Positions 25,782-36,898 of a stretch of DNA of 64,000 bases are shown here, one piece after another (position 1 is the first letter of the stretch; every line of letters begins with the position of its first letter). The translations under genes were made by a program, and so were the position numbers. This DNA is from Bradyrhizobium icense (GTDB lineage Bacteria > Pseudomonadota > Alphaproteobacteria > Rhizobiales > Xanthobacteraceae). Location of the stretch: positions 558,001 through 622,000 of the forward strand of contig NZ_CP016428.1 in the NCBI RefSeq assembly GCF_001693385.1, written 5' to 3'. Below the pieces are notes generated by a model that ran no database searches, was not told the DNA's origin, and was given only the letters and a program-made list of their open reading frames with translations.

Positions 25782-26570
25782 TCAATGCACCGAGGTAAAA
25801 AACCGCGCCAGCCGGAAACCCGAGGGCCAGGTCCACACCGGCTGGCTGCGCATGCCGAGATCCCACGAGCCGACAACGGCATCGGCGCGGCCGATCAGAT
25901 TGTCGATCGGCAGCAAGCCCACGCCACCGTCGCGCACGGCGACGCGGCTGTCGGCGGAATTGTCCCTGTTGTCGCCGAGCACGAACAGTTGGCCCGGCGG
26001 CACCGTCACCTCGGGCGTGTTGTCGAGCCTTCCATTGTCGCGCATTTTGAAAATGGCATGGCTGACGCCGTTTGGCAGCGTCTCGACGAAGCGATAGGCC
26101 CGTTCGGTGTTGCCGCGATCGTCTTCGGCCCGGCCTACGCCGTCCGGCTTCAGCGTCGCCGCATGGTCGTTGATGAAGAGCTGGCCCTGCCGCATCTGGA
26201 TGCGGTCGCCCGGCAATCCCACCACGCGCTTGACCCAGGCCTGCGAGCGATCGCCCGGCCAGCGGAACACGACGACGTCGCCGCGCTTGGGCGTATCGCC
26301 GAACAGGCGGCCGGTTTCGGGCAGCGTGATCTGGATCGGCAACGACGCTGCGCCGTAGCCATAGGGAAATTTCGACGCGAGCAGCGCGTCGCCGATCAGA
26401 AGCGTCGGCTCCATCGAGCCGGACGGCACGTAAAACGGCTCAGCCAGCGCACCCTTGGCGACGAACACGACGGCAACGATCGCCGCCAGTTGCACCGCCT
26501 GGGCGCGCCAGCTCGCTACCTTGCCGAGAGCAGCGTTCTTTTGATCGCCTGCCAGTTTCTCGTCGCTCAC
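25782..26570 (-). CDS. lepB: Signal peptidase I
   Basis: A 262-residue membrane-anchored serine protease that removes Sec and Tat signal peptides. An N-terminal helix (about 25-42) is followed by the box I/II motif PSGSMEPTLLIGD with nucleophile Ser52, and box D RGDVVVFRW...WVKRVVGLPGD with general base Lys114. The C-terminal box E is LGDNRDNSADSR. Translation starts at GTG 26570, which overlaps the tldD stop as TAGTG, with GGAGG upstream, so the two genes are coupled. Confidence 0.95.
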   Translation of the reverse strand: MSDEKLAGDQKNAALGKVASWRAQAVQLAAIVAVVFVAKGALAEPFYVPSGSMEPTLLIGDALLASKFPYGYGAASLPIQITLPETGRLFGDTPKRGDVVVFRWPGDRSQAWVKRVVGLPGDRIQMRQGQLFINDHAATLKPDGVGRAEDDRGNTERAYRFVETLPNGVSHAIFKMRDNGRLDNTPEVTVPPGQLFVLGDNRDNSADSRVAVRDGGVGLLPIDNLIGRADAVVGSWDLGMRSQPVWTWPSGFRLARFFTSVH

Positions 26571-27994
26571 TAGCCTGTTCCTCCGACCGTGATCTTTTCC
26601 ATCCGCAGCGTCGGCTGACCGACGCCGACCGGCACGCCTTGGCCGTTCTTGCCGCAGGTGCCGATGCCGGTATCGAGCGCCAGATCGTTGCCGACCATGG
26701 TGATTCTATGCAGGTCGGTCGGCCCGTTGCCGATCAGCATCGCGCCCTTCAAGGGCGCGCCGAGCTTGCCGTTCTCGATTTTGTAGGCTTCGGTGCACTG
26801 GAACACATATTTGCCCGAGGTGATGTCGACTTGGCCGCCGCCGAAATTGGCGGCATAAACGCCGTTCTTAACGGAAGCGATGATTTCCGCCGGATCGCGC
26901 TCGCCGGCCAGCATATAGGTGTTGGTCATGCGCGGCATCGGTACATGGGCATAGCTCTGGCGGCGGCCGTTGCCGGTCGGCTTCATGTTCATCAGCCGCG
27001 CATTCTGCCGGTCCTGCATGTAGCCGACCAAAATGCCGTCCTCGATCAGCACGGTGCGGTTGGTCGGCGTGCCCTCGTCGTCAATTGAAAGCGAACCACG
27101 CCGCGAGGCGATGGTGCCATCGTCGACGACGGTGACTCCCTTGGCTGCGACCTGCTTGCCCATCAATCCTGCGAAAGCGGACGTCTGCTTGCGGTTGAAG
27201 TCGCCTTCGAGGCCGTGACCGACCGCTTCATGCAGCATCACGCCGGGCCAGCCGGCGCCCAGCACCACGTCCATCTCGCCGGCAGGAGCGGGCACCGATT
27301 CCAGATTGACCAGCGCCTCGCGGATCGCGCCGTCGGCAGCCTCGCGCCACGCCTTGGTCTCGATGAAGCGTGCATACCCCTCACGGCCGCCATAACCCTT
27401 GCTGCCGCTTTCCTGCCGGTCGCCTTGCCCGGCAACCACGGAAATATTCACGCGCACCAGCGGGCGGATGTCGCGATAGCTTTCGCCGTCGGGCCGCAAA
27501 ATCTCCACCACCTGCCAGGTGGCGCCCAGGCTGATGGACGCCTGCCGCACCCGCGGGTCCTTGTCACGGACATAGGCATCGATCTCGGCCAGCAGTTTTA
27601 CCTTCGCCTCGAAGCCCGGGGCGTCCAGCGGATTCTCGTCGCCATAGAGCCGCACATTGGTATGCAGCGGCGCCGCGGCAAAATTGCCGCTGTATCCGCC
27701 GCGCACGGCGGCCACGGCATCGGCCGCACGGATCAGCGCCGGCAGCGACACGTCGGAGGAATGCGCATAACCAACCGCATCGTCCTTCACCGCGCGCAGG
27801 CCAAAACCCTGCGAGGTGTCGTAGGTCGCCTGCTTCAGCCGGCCGTTGTCGAAGCCGAGCGCTTCAGTCTGGCCGTATTCCAGAAACAATTCGCCGTCGT
27901 CGGCGCCCGCCAGCCCCCGCGTGATCTCGCGTCTGACGGCATCGCGGTCGAGATTGGCGCGGTCGAGCAGGGAGGTTGTGGCGGGATTGGTCAT
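26570..27994 (-). CDS. tldD: Metalloprotease TldD
   Basis: A 474-residue member of the TldD/PmbA (modulator of DNA gyrase) family. With TldE/PmbA it forms a heterodimeric zinc protease that trims modified peptides such as microcin B17. The zinc motif HEAVGHGLEGDFNRK is intact, so this is the catalytic TldD subunit; its partner is not in the window. I start at ATG 27994 (MTNPATTSLLDRANL), which gives the usual family length; a longer frame reaches into the palindrome at 28022. lepB is coupled downstream. Confidence 0.93.
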   Translation of the reverse strand: MTNPATTSLLDRANLDRDAVRREITRGLAGADDGELFLEYGQTEALGFDNGRLKQATYDTSQGFGLRAVKDDAVGYAHSSDVSLPALIRAADAVAAVRGGYSGNFAAAPLHTNVRLYGDENPLDAPGFEAKVKLLAEIDAYVRDKDPRVRQASISLGATWQVVEILRPDGESYRDIRPLVRVNISVVAGQGDRQESGSKGYGGREGYARFIETKAWREAADGAIREALVNLESVPAPAGEMDVVLGAGWPGVMLHEAVGHGLEGDFNRKQTSAFAGLMGKQVAAKGVTVVDDGTIASRRGSLSIDDEGTPTNRTVLIEDGILVGYMQDRQNARLMNMKPTGNGRRQSYAHVPMPRMTNTYMLAGERDPAEIIASVKNGVYAANFGGGQVDITSGKYVFQCTEAYKIENGKLGAPLKGAMLIGNGPTDLHRITMVGNDLALDTGIGTCGKNGQGVPVGVGQPTLRMEKITVGGTG

Positions 27995-28021
27995 TGGCGC
28001 TCCAGTACGATCAAATTTCTT

Positions 28022-28049
28022 CGTCGTCCCTGCGTTCGCGGGGACGACG
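28022..28049. repeat. Palindromic repeat (CGTCGTCCC family) upstream of tldD
   Basis: CGTCGTCCC at 28022-28030 pairs with GGGACGACG at 28041-28049 over the loop TGCGTTCGCG. It is a single-hairpin member of the same family as 24979-25017 and lies 27 bases upstream of the tldD start, inside its leader or promoter. Confidence 0.7.
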
Positions 28050-28201
28050 ATGGCTTGAAGATAGTCATGGCCGCAACGAAAGGGGAGGCCCCTCACGGCA
28101 TCTTGTCGTATCCCTTCACACCGCCCGTTAAGGCCGGACGGGGCTTAAAGGGTGCACACTCCGCCGTTCCCTCTTGAAGTTCATGCTCTCTCGTTTGGAG
28201 G

Positions 28202-28624
28202 TCATGGCGCCGAGCGCGAGGGGTGGTCGGGCGCACCGGTGCGTCGGCCTTCGGCGCCGTCATCCGCAACAGACGGATTGGACTCCAGCCTGCCATGCGC
28301 ATTGGCCCAGCGGGACAGCTCGTCGAACACGGGTTTCAGGTCCTTCGCCGCAGGCGTCATCTCGTATTCGACACGCGGCGGCACTTCGGGAAACACGGTG
28401 CGCTTCACCAGGCCTTCGTTTTCGAGATCGCGCAATTGGGTGGTCAGCATGTGCTGCGTCACGTCGGGAATGGCGCGCCGCAACTCGCCGAACCGTCGCT
28501 TGCCACCGACCAACTGCCAGAGGATTTCGCCCTTCCACTTGCCGGAGAGCACGCGAAGGGCACGCTGAAGCTGCGGTGCTGCGGGGCATTCGGACGGTGC
28601 CGGCTCATTAGTCTGCTTTTTCAT
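28202..28624 (-). CDS. HxlR-type winged-helix transcriptional regulator
   Basis: A 140-residue DNA-binding protein. The winged helix is typical of HxlR: LQRALRVLSGKWKGEILWQLVGGKRRFGELRRAIPDVTQHMLTTQLRDLENEGLVKR, then the wing TVFPEVPPRVEYEMTPAAKDL. HxlR proteins bind as dimers to short palindromes and often respond to electrophiles or thiol stress, frequently through one Cys; here the Cys is at residue 13 (SECPAAP). It is divergent from the DoxX gene with a 148-base AT-rich gap, so that cluster is its likely target. Confidence 0.9.
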   Translation of the reverse strand: MKKQTNEPAPSECPAAPQLQRALRVLSGKWKGEILWQLVGGKRRFGELRRAIPDVTQHMLTTQLRDLENEGLVKRTVFPEVPPRVEYEMTPAAKDLKPVFDELSRWANAHGRLESNPSVADDGAEGRRTGAPDHPSRSAP

Positions 28625-28772
28625 ACTACACCAGAAAAATCATCCTACTTGTCAATTTCATCTTAGTACCGAATTTTGGTTTTGAAAGCCTCGGTCGCCT
28701 TGAGCCTTTGACACACTAAGGCCTGGCGCCTTCGCGGCCGGGGGCCGTTTCTCAAACTTTCGGGAGTTTTCG

Positions 28773-29165
28773 ATGTCGGACGTTGCTGTGCCCGCCGAGC
28801 GCCGTTGGACCCATGTTGGCGTATGGATTGTCAGGGGACTGCTGGCGCTGGCCTTTCTGGGGGCCGGAGGCATAAAGCTCTATGGCGCGCCGATGATGGT
28901 GGACGAGTTTCACCACATTGGGCTCGGCCAATGGTTTCGCTATTTGACCGGTAGCCTCGAGGTCATCGGGGCAATCCTGCTGCTGCTTCCACGAAAGGCC
29001 GGCTTCGGTGCGCTGCTGCTCATCTGCATCATGATCGGCGCGGTGATCACACACTTGTTCGTCATCGGGGGATCGCCGATACCGGCAATGGTCCTGCTCG
29101 CGCTCAACGCGCTCGTCGCCTATTCTGAGCGGGGGGAGATTGCGTCCCTCGCCAGGGCTTTGTGA
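28773..29165 (+). CDS. DoxX-family membrane protein
   Basis: A 130-residue inner-membrane protein with four helices (about 16-32, 52-70, 75-93, 98-118). The conserved start is VRGLLALAFLGAGGIKLYGAPMM followed by HHIGLGQWFRYLTGSLEVIGAILLL. DoxX relatives are linked to quinone or sulfur-compound oxidation and to redox stress. It starts a three-gene run (DoxX, DsrE-like, TlpA-like) divergent from an HxlR regulator. Confidence 0.88.
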   Translation: MSDVAVPAERRWTHVGVWIVRGLLALAFLGAGGIKLYGAPMMVDEFHHIGLGQWFRYLTGSLEVIGAILLLLPRKAGFGALLLICIMIGAVITHLFVIGGSPIPAMVLLALNALVAYSERGEIASLARAL

Positions 29166-29175
29166 AGCCACGGCG

Positions 29176-29679
29176 ATGCGCCTGTCTCTCCGCCAGGTAG
29201 CCAATTGGGTCGGGCTGGCGCTGACCTTCATAGTGCCGCTGGTCGTGACCCTGATGCTGACCGATCCAGGTTCCGCCGTATCGAAACCGGTGGCGAAGCC
29301 TGCTCCGCCGGCGCTGCATCGGCTGGTGCTGCCGATCAATACCGACGATCCCGCCACGATGCGGGCTTTGATCTCGACTTCGCTCAACCTCCCCAAATAT
29401 TATCAGGAGCGCAACGAACCGTTCATGATCGAGGTCGTCGCCTACAACGCCGGCGTTCACATGTTCCGTGCCGACACGTCGCCGGTGAAGGATATGCTGC
29501 AGGTGGTACGGGCGGTAAACCCGAACATTCGCTTCGTGGTCTGCGACGCGACGAAGCAGGGCATGCAGCGCAGCGAGGGCCGTCCGATCACCTTGATTGA
29601 CAACGTCGATCTGGTGCCGAGCGGGCCCGGACGCATCATCGAATTGCAGGAAGCCGGTTGGTCCTACATCCGGTCATGA
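29176..29679 (+). CDS. Exported DsrE-like protein
   Basis: A 167-residue protein with an N-terminal hydrophobic helix (about 12-28, VGLALTFIVPLVVTLMLTD) that anchors or exports it. The mature domain has the DsrE/DsrF pattern: LVLPINTDDPATMRALISTSLNLPKYY, IEVVAYNAGVHMF, and a single Cys in IRFVVCDATKQG. DsrE-type domains can carry sulfur on a cysteine. The gene starts 10 bases after the DoxX stop, so they are co-transcribed. A role in sulfur handling is likely but not proven. Confidence 0.75.
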   Translation: MRLSLRQVANWVGLALTFIVPLVVTLMLTDPGSAVSKPVAKPAPPALHRLVLPINTDDPATMRALISTSLNLPKYYQERNEPFMIEVVAYNAGVHMFRADTSPVKDMLQVVRAVNPNIRFVVCDATKQGMQRSEGRPITLIDNVDLVPSGPGRIIELQEAGWSYIRS

Positions 29680-29695
29680 CAAGCGGACACACACT

Positions 29696-30295
29696 ATGAC
29701 GCCACATCGCGGGCTAACACGCCGCACGGTCGTTGCAGGGCTGCTCGGGGCCGGCGCCGCGCTGTCGGCTGCATCCAATCGCGCCCGGGCCGAAGGTCCG
29801 CCGCCATTCGCCACCGTCCGGCATCAGTTCATCCAGCTCCGTGGCGCGAGGCCTGTCCCGTCCGTGCCGATTCCGCGTCTCTCCGGAGGCACGATCGATT
29901 TGACCTCCTTGAGAGGGAAGGTGGTGCTCGTCAATTTCTGGGCAACCTGGTGTCCGGCTTGCCGGATCGAACTGCCGATGCTGGACAGGCTGACGGCGAG
30001 CGGCGTCAGGGATCTCGTGGTGATTGCAGTCGCAACGGATCGCGACCGTTCGGTCGTTGCCCCTTTCGTGAAAGCGCTGAAGCTCCGGCGTCTCGCGATC
30101 GGGCTTGATCCGGAAGGACTTCTGGCAAAAGCTGGTGCAAGCAGCCAGGCCGACACGCCGTTCGCGCTCTATGGCATGCCCATTACCTTCTTGATCGGCA
30201 TCTCCGGGCAAGTCGAAGGCTATATCAGCGGTGAGGCAGACTGGCTTTCCATCGAGGCGCGCCGGCTGCTCGATTACTACGCCAGTGCCGGTTAA
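29696..30295 (+). CDS. Tat-exported TlpA-like thioredoxin
   Basis: A 199-residue periplasmic thiol protein. The leader has a twin-arginine motif (LTRRTVVAGLLGAG). The thioredoxin fold carries the active site WCPAC (Cys86, Cys89) in VVLVNFWATWCPACRIELPML, and the cis-Pro loop is at GMPITFLIG. It follows the DsrE-like gene by 16 bases. Such proteins reduce disulfides in the periplasm, for example in cytochrome c or oxidase maturation; here the neighbours suggest thiol or persulfide handling. Confidence 0.9.
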   Translation: MTPHRGLTRRTVVAGLLGAGAALSAASNRARAEGPPPFATVRHQFIQLRGARPVPSVPIPRLSGGTIDLTSLRGKVVLVNFWATWCPACRIELPMLDRLTASGVRDLVVIAVATDRDRSVVAPFVKALKLRRLAIGLDPEGLLAKAGASSQADTPFALYGMPITFLIGISGQVEGYISGEADWLSIEARRLLDYYASAG

Positions 30296-30333
30296 GTTGA
30301 TCGGCCGGATCTTGCGCAGCTATCGGCCCGCCA

Positions 30334-30885
30334 TCACGGCAGCTTGTCATAACCCTCGCCGAGCCCGTTCAGGCTGAGCGGGAAGCCGATGCCTTCTTCG
30401 GGCGTCTCAAAAATAATAAACGTCGCCGTCTTGGCGCCCCGGAGCTGACCGAGCAGCTTCTCGTCCATCACCACCTCGGCGACACAGCCGTTCGGCAGGC
30501 ATCGCACGAATCCGGCGCGGCCGACGTCCTGGTTGTCGAGCTTGAGCCCGAGGCCGGAGGGCAGCAGCACGCCGAGAGGGGCGACCACCCGCATCAGCTT
30601 GCTCTTCTGGTCGGCGGTTTTCAGCACGATCACGGTGAGGCCGGCGTTGGAGCGGTCTTCCGCCACCACGCTCTGGATCAGGGCGCATTGCTCGCCTTGG
30701 GCGCCCGGCGGGGTGTCGCAGCGGATCTGCCAGTCGCCATGGACCGATCGCACCGCGCCTTGCGCGCTCGCCGCTTGGGTCAGGCCGAGCAGGAAGGCCA
30801 CGGCGAGCAGGCCGCCGAGCCAGCGGGCCGGTTCCAGGCGATATCCTGCCTGATGTCCTCCCGTCTGATGTTTCGAACGCCCCAT
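30334..30885 (-). CDS. IalB-family (invasion-associated locus B) periplasmic protein
   Basis: A 183-residue secreted protein. The signal peptide (WLGGLLAVAFLLGLTQAASA) precedes the family pattern VHGDWQIRCDTPPGAQGEQCALIQSV and, later, GFVRCLPNGCVAEVVMDEKLL. The four cysteines probably form two disulfides. IalB proteins are widespread in alphaproteobacteria, and the name comes from Bartonella; no invasion role should be inferred here. I use the Met at 30885, as the extension to 30927 adds no signal-peptide feature. Confidence 0.88.
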   Translation of the reverse strand: MGRSKHQTGGHQAGYRLEPARWLGGLLAVAFLLGLTQAASAQGAVRSVHGDWQIRCDTPPGAQGEQCALIQSVVAEDRSNAGLTVIVLKTADQKSKLMRVVAPLGVLLPSGLGLKLDNQDVGRAGFVRCLPNGCVAEVVMDEKLLGQLRGAKTATFIIFETPEEGIGFPLSLNGLGEGYDKLP

Positions 30886-31398
30886 CCGGGTCGATCCTCT
30901 CACGATTTCCGGCAGCGCCGGCAGCATAGATTGTAACTGGACTTACCCGGACTGATACGCAATGACGGCGCCTTGAAGGCGGTCAGAGAGCCAATCGCGC
31001 CATCGAGGACCTCCGGGCCCAAGCGAATCAGATCGCTCGGGAGCGCCGTGACTGTGCCTACATCCGGCAATCGGGCTGTCAAGCGGCGCGAGCCTGCCAA
31101 ACGGCAGGTTTTGCCTGATTTGTCGGGAAAATCCGGCGTCCGCCGAATAGCAGGTGACGCATGGCTTTGCGCCCCACTACTGCATTGCGAGAGCCTTAGA
31201 ATTATGGTTTGAGAGGCTGGATTTCGACGCGTTCTAACGATCTGGCCCGGGGTACGGCAGCAACATTGTTGCAGGTACTTTCGAAGGTGTACTTCCAAAA
31301 GTACCTCCGGTAGGCCGTTTGTGAGGGCGGATCGTGCGGCATTTCCGGCCATCCGGCGGAAGTGCTTTGGGGATTTTTTCTAAAGGAGCGCGAGCGGC
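30886..31398. other. Divergent intergenic region, promoter and leader of the aa3 oxidase operon
   Basis: About 510 bases. Three structures are visible: a hairpin CCTGCC-AAAC-GGCAGG followed by TTTT (31093-31112), the inverted repeat GCAACA-T-TGTTGC (31260-31272) and, directly after it, AGGTACTTT / AAAGTACCT (31273-31281 and 31298-31306) around a third GTACTT. The last two lie 90-140 bases before ctaC. No FNR-type box was found. A short frame here (30973-31212) shows no coding character. Confidence 0.5.
31260..31306. promoter_or_regulatory. Two adjacent inverted repeats upstream of ctaC
   Basis: GCAACA-T-TGTTGC (31260-31272) abuts a 9-bp inverted repeat AGGTACTTT/AAAGTACCT (31273-31306, 16-base spacer with an extra GTACTT). 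The position before the oxidase operon suggests an operator or a leader RNA structure. Which regulator binds is unknown. Confidence 0.4.
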
Positions 31399-33938
<2,540 letters not shown>

Positions 33939-33996
33939 TTGTTATTCGCGGCGCGCGACCATTGCGCGCCGCGGCTTTCGTGAAGCGAGATGAATC

Positions 33997-34935
33997 TTGT
34001 CGGTAGTCGACCATAACGCCATCGATGTTCATCCTCGGATTTCCGAGGCTGATGTCGGTGACTACATCGCGCTGTTGAAGCCGCGGGTGATGTCGCTCGT
34101 GATCTTCACCGCGCTGGTCGGCTTCGTCATTGCGCCGGGCCATGTCCATCCGGTCATCGCCTTCACCTCGATCCTCTGCATTGCGGTCGGGGCCGGCGCC
34201 TCGGGCGCGATGAACATGGCCCTGGAAGGCGATATCGACGCTCTGATGACGCGCACCGCCAACCGGCCGATCCCGCGCGGACGCATCACGAGCGCGGAAG
34301 CGATGGCGTTCGGCCTGACGCTGGCCTTCTTCTCGGTGATCACGCTCGGCGTCCTCGTCAACTGGCTCGCCGGCGGGCTGCTGGCGTTCACGATCTTCTT
34401 TTATGTCGTGATCTACACCATGTGGCTGAAGCGCTCGACCGCGCAGAACATTGTGATCGGCGGCGCCGCCGGCGCGCTGCCGCCGGTGGTGGCGTGGGCC
34501 GCGGCCACCGGCTCGCTGTCGATGGAGCCGGTGCTCCTGTTCCTCATCATCTTCTTCTGGACCCCGCCGCATTTCTGGGCGCTGGCGCTGTTCCGCAGCG
34601 ACGACTATGCCCGCGCCGGCATTCCGATGATGCCGGTGGTCGCCGGGCCCGATGCGACGCGGCTGCAAATCCTGCTCTACACGGTCGTGCTGGTCGCGAT
34701 CGCGGCGGCGCCCTGGCCGCTCGGCTATTTCGACGCGGTCTACGGCATAACCTCGCTCGCGCTCGGCGCCGGCATGATGTGGCTTGCTATCGAGGTCTAC
34801 CGCCACCGCGAGGGCAAGCGGGCGGGCCGCGCCACCCGCCGGCTGTTTGCCTTCTCGATCCTCTATCTGTTCGCGCTGTTTGCGACGCTCCTGCTCGAGG
34901 TCGTGATCCGCGCCATCGCACCTCTGGTCGGGTAG
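33997..34935 (+). CDS. ctaB: Protoheme IX farnesyltransferase (heme O synthase)
   Basis: A 312-residue membrane prenyltransferase of the UbiA family that converts heme b to heme o, the first step to heme a. The Asp-rich motif [18 protein letters not shown] and the second motif in [19 protein letters not shown] are intact, with about eight to nine helices. No ATG is available before the first helix in frame, so TTG at 33997 is the start, with only a weak ribosome binding site. Poor initiation may keep levels low compared with ctaD. Confidence 0.95.
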   Translation: MSVVDHNAIDVHPRISEADVGDYIALLKPRVMSLVIFTALVGFVIAPGHVHPVIAFTSILCIAVGAGASGAMNMALEGDIDALMTRTANRPIPRGRITSAEAMAFGLTLAFFSVITLGVLVNWLAGGLLAFTIFFYVVIYTMWLKRSTAQNIVIGGAAGALPPVVAWAAATGSLSMEPVLLFLIIFFWTPPHFWALALFRSDDYARAGIPMMPVVAGPDATRLQILLYTVVLVAIAAAPWPLGYFDAVYGITSLALGAGMMWLAIEVYRHREGKRAGRATRRLFAFSILYLFALFATLLLEVVIRAIAPLVG

Positions 34936-34953
34936 GGGGCGCATGGAACGCAT

Positions 34954-35118
34954 ATGGACGACAAGCGCAAGCCAGATGGAATCGTGCTCACCGAGGCGCA
35001 GAAGCGAAGCCGCCGTCATCGCTCGATCGCCATTGCGCTCGCGCTCGGCGTCCTGGTCGTGCTGTTCTTCGCGGTCACCATGGTCAAGGGGCCGGGCGTC
35101 CTCGTCCGTCCGTTGTGA
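34954..35118 (+). CDS. coxF: CoxF-like small oxidase assembly protein, 54 aa
   Basis: A short gene between ctaB and ctaG. The translation runs [20 protein letters not shown], then a basic stretch, then one membrane helix ([21 protein letters not shown]) and [10 protein letters not shown]. The [13 protein letters not shown] start and the C-terminal GPGVL match the small CoxF proteins found at this position in rhizobial oxidase operons. The role in aa3 assembly is known only by association. Its TGA overlaps a GTG that could begin ctaG (GTGA). Confidence 0.85.
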   Translation: MDDKRKPDGIVLTEAQKRSRRHRSIAIALALGVLVVLFFAVTMVKGPGVLVRPL

Positions 35119-35123
35119 TTGAG

Positions 35124-35768
35124 ATGCAGAACGAGCCGCAGATCAGCGAGGGCAGGGCGGAAGGCGAGAAGGTCGCTTCGCGCCGTACGCTGACGCGCGA
35201 TGCGGCGGTGGCCTCGATCTGCGGCCTCGTCGTGGTGCTGATGGTCGGCGCGTCCTATGCCGCCGTGCCGTTCTACAACTGGTTCTGCCGCGCCACCGGT
35301 TTCAACGGCACCACCCAGGTTGCGACTTCGGCGCCGTCTGACGCGCCGCTGGAGCGCAAGATCTCGGTGCGGTTCGATGCCAATGTCGGTCCCGGACTGC
35401 CCTGGAAATTCGAGCCCGAGCAGAACGAGGTCGAGGTTCGCATCGGCGAGGTCGTTACCGTCTTCTATACCGTGACCAACCAGGCCGCGCGCGCCACGGC
35501 CGGCGTTGCCGCCTACAACGTCGCGCCGCTCACCGTCGGCGCCTATTTCCAGAAGATCAACTGCTTCTGCTTCACCGAACAGACCATGGGCCCCGGCGAG
35601 AAGCGCGAGATGCCCGTGGTGTTCTACGTGGATCCGGCGCTGGCGAAAGACAGCGAGAACGACGCACTGAAGACGATTACGCTGTCCTACACCTTCTATC
35701 CCGTGCGCGAACCGGCGCCGAAGCCGCTCGCAGCCGGCGAAGGCGACAAGCGCAAGGGAAACCTGTGA
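35124..35768 (+). CDS. ctaG: Cytochrome c oxidase assembly protein, CuB copper chaperone
   Basis: A 214-residue Cox11-type protein that inserts copper into the CuB site of subunit I. One N-terminal membrane helix ([32 protein letters not shown]) is followed by a periplasmic Ig-like domain with the copper site [12 protein letters not shown] (CFCF motif) and another conserved Cys in [11 protein letters not shown] 35124 is used; GTG 35115, which overlaps the CoxF stop, would add three residues. Frames extending further upstream are shadows of ctaB. Confidence 0.95.
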   Translation: MQNEPQISEGRAEGEKVASRRTLTRDAAVASICGLVVVLMVGASYAAVPFYNWFCRATGFNGTTQVATSAPSDAPLERKISVRFDANVGPGLPWKFEPEQNEVEVRIGEVVTVFYTVTNQAARATAGVAAYNVAPLTVGAYFQKINCFCFTEQTMGPGEKREMPVVFYVDPALAKDSENDALKTITLSYTFYPVREPAPKPLAAGEGDKRKGNL

Positions 35769-35873
35769 CGATAAACCCATGACCGCCGGATCGCGTATCT
35801 GACGAGATTTCGGATTTGAAATTTGAGACGAATACGTGCCGACGGGAACGGCACACCTAACGGAGAGACCGCA

Positions 35874-36764
35874 ATGGCTACGGCGCACGCGAAGCACCAC
35901 GACTACCACCTCGTCGATCCGAGCCCGTGGCCGGTCGTCGGCTCGATCTCGGCCTTCATCATGGCGGTGGGTGCGATCGCCTGGATGCATCACATGTTCG
36001 CCGCCGCCCCGATCGTCTTCGGCGTCGGCACCATCGGCGTGCTCTACACCATGGCGAGCTGGTGGGGCGACGTGATCCGCGAAGCCCAGTACAAGGGCGA
36101 CCACACCCGCGTGGTGCAGATCAGCCACCGCTACGGCATGATCCTGTTCATCGCCTCCGAAGTGATGTTCTTCGTCGCCTGGTTCTGGGCGTTCTTCAAT
36201 TCCGCACTGTTCCCTGCCGATGCCGTCCACGCCACCCGCGACGCGGTGTTCGGCTGCGGTCCGGGCACGGCTGCCGGCGCCTGCAACGTGCCCGGCACCT
36301 GGCCGCCGAAGGGCATCGAGACCTTCGACCCCTGGCACCTGCCGCTCCTCAACACGCTGATTCTGCTGACCTCGGGCACGACAGTGACCTGGGCGCACCA
36401 TGCGCTGCTCGAAAACGACCGCCAGGGCCTGAAGTACGGCCTGATCCTGACCGTGCTGCTCGGCGCCGCCTTCACGTGCGTGCAGGCCTATGAATACGCC
36501 CACGCCTCCTTCAGCTTCTCCGGCAACATCTACGGCGCGACCTTCTTCATGGCGACCGGCTTCCACGGCTTCCACGTGCTGGTCGGCACCGTGTTCCTGC
36601 TGGTTTGCCTGTTCCGCGCCTATGCCGGCCACTTCACGCCGAAGCAGCATCTCGGCTTCGAATTCGCCGCCTGGTACTGGCACTTCGTCGACGTGGTGTG
36701 GTTGTTCCTGTTCATCTGCATCTATGTCTGGTTCCGCGGCGCGGGGCCCGTGGCCGGCCACTGA
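35874..36764 (+). CDS. ctaE: Cytochrome c oxidase subunit III
   Basis: A 296-residue subunit with seven membrane helices that stabilises the aa3 oxidase and its proton uptake. Family features are HHDYHLVDPSPWPVVGSISAF at the N-terminus, HRYGMILFIASEVMFFVAWFWAFFNSALFP, TLILLTSGTTVTWAHHALL, and FHGFHVLVGTVFLLVCLFR near the end. The ATG at 35874 follows GGAGAGACC. It is the last gene before a strong terminator, so DUF983 and SURF1 beyond it may need readthrough or a separate promoter. Confidence 0.97.
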   Translation: MATAHAKHHDYHLVDPSPWPVVGSISAFIMAVGAIAWMHHMFAAAPIVFGVGTIGVLYTMASWWGDVIREAQYKGDHTRVVQISHRYGMILFIASEVMFFVAWFWAFFNSALFPADAVHATRDAVFGCGPGTAAGACNVPGTWPPKGIETFDPWHLPLLNTLILLTSGTTVTWAHHALLENDRQGLKYGLILTVLLGAAFTCVQAYEYAHASFSFSGNIYGATFFMATGFHGFHVLVGTVFLLVCLFRAYAGHFTPKQHLGFEFAAWYWHFVDVVWLFLFICIYVWFRGAGPVAGH

Positions 36765-36781
36765 TGCAGGCTTGACGTGCT

Positions 36782-36816
36782 AAAAGGGGGCGGTCGGAAG
36801 GACCGCCCCCTTTTTC
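36782..36816 (+). terminator. Strong intrinsic terminator after ctaE
   Basis: A 10-bp GC-rich stem (GGGGGCGGTC at 36786-36795 with GACCGCCCCC at 36801-36810, loop GGAAG), flanked by AAAA on the left and TTTTT on the right. It is a textbook factor-independent terminator for the oxidase operon, and the flanking A/T runs would also work in reverse. Confidence 0.9.
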
Positions 36817-36898
36817 TTTCTTCCAGGCTCCGGATGCTGCGCAGCCCGCCGCGTTGCGGCGTGCCGCGCTGCCGATCCGGGGCCCATCGATGGAATAG

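Noticed and set aside
35016..36761. 581-residue open frame on the minus strand
   Set aside because: Antisense of ctaG and ctaE, with no domain or ribosome binding site.
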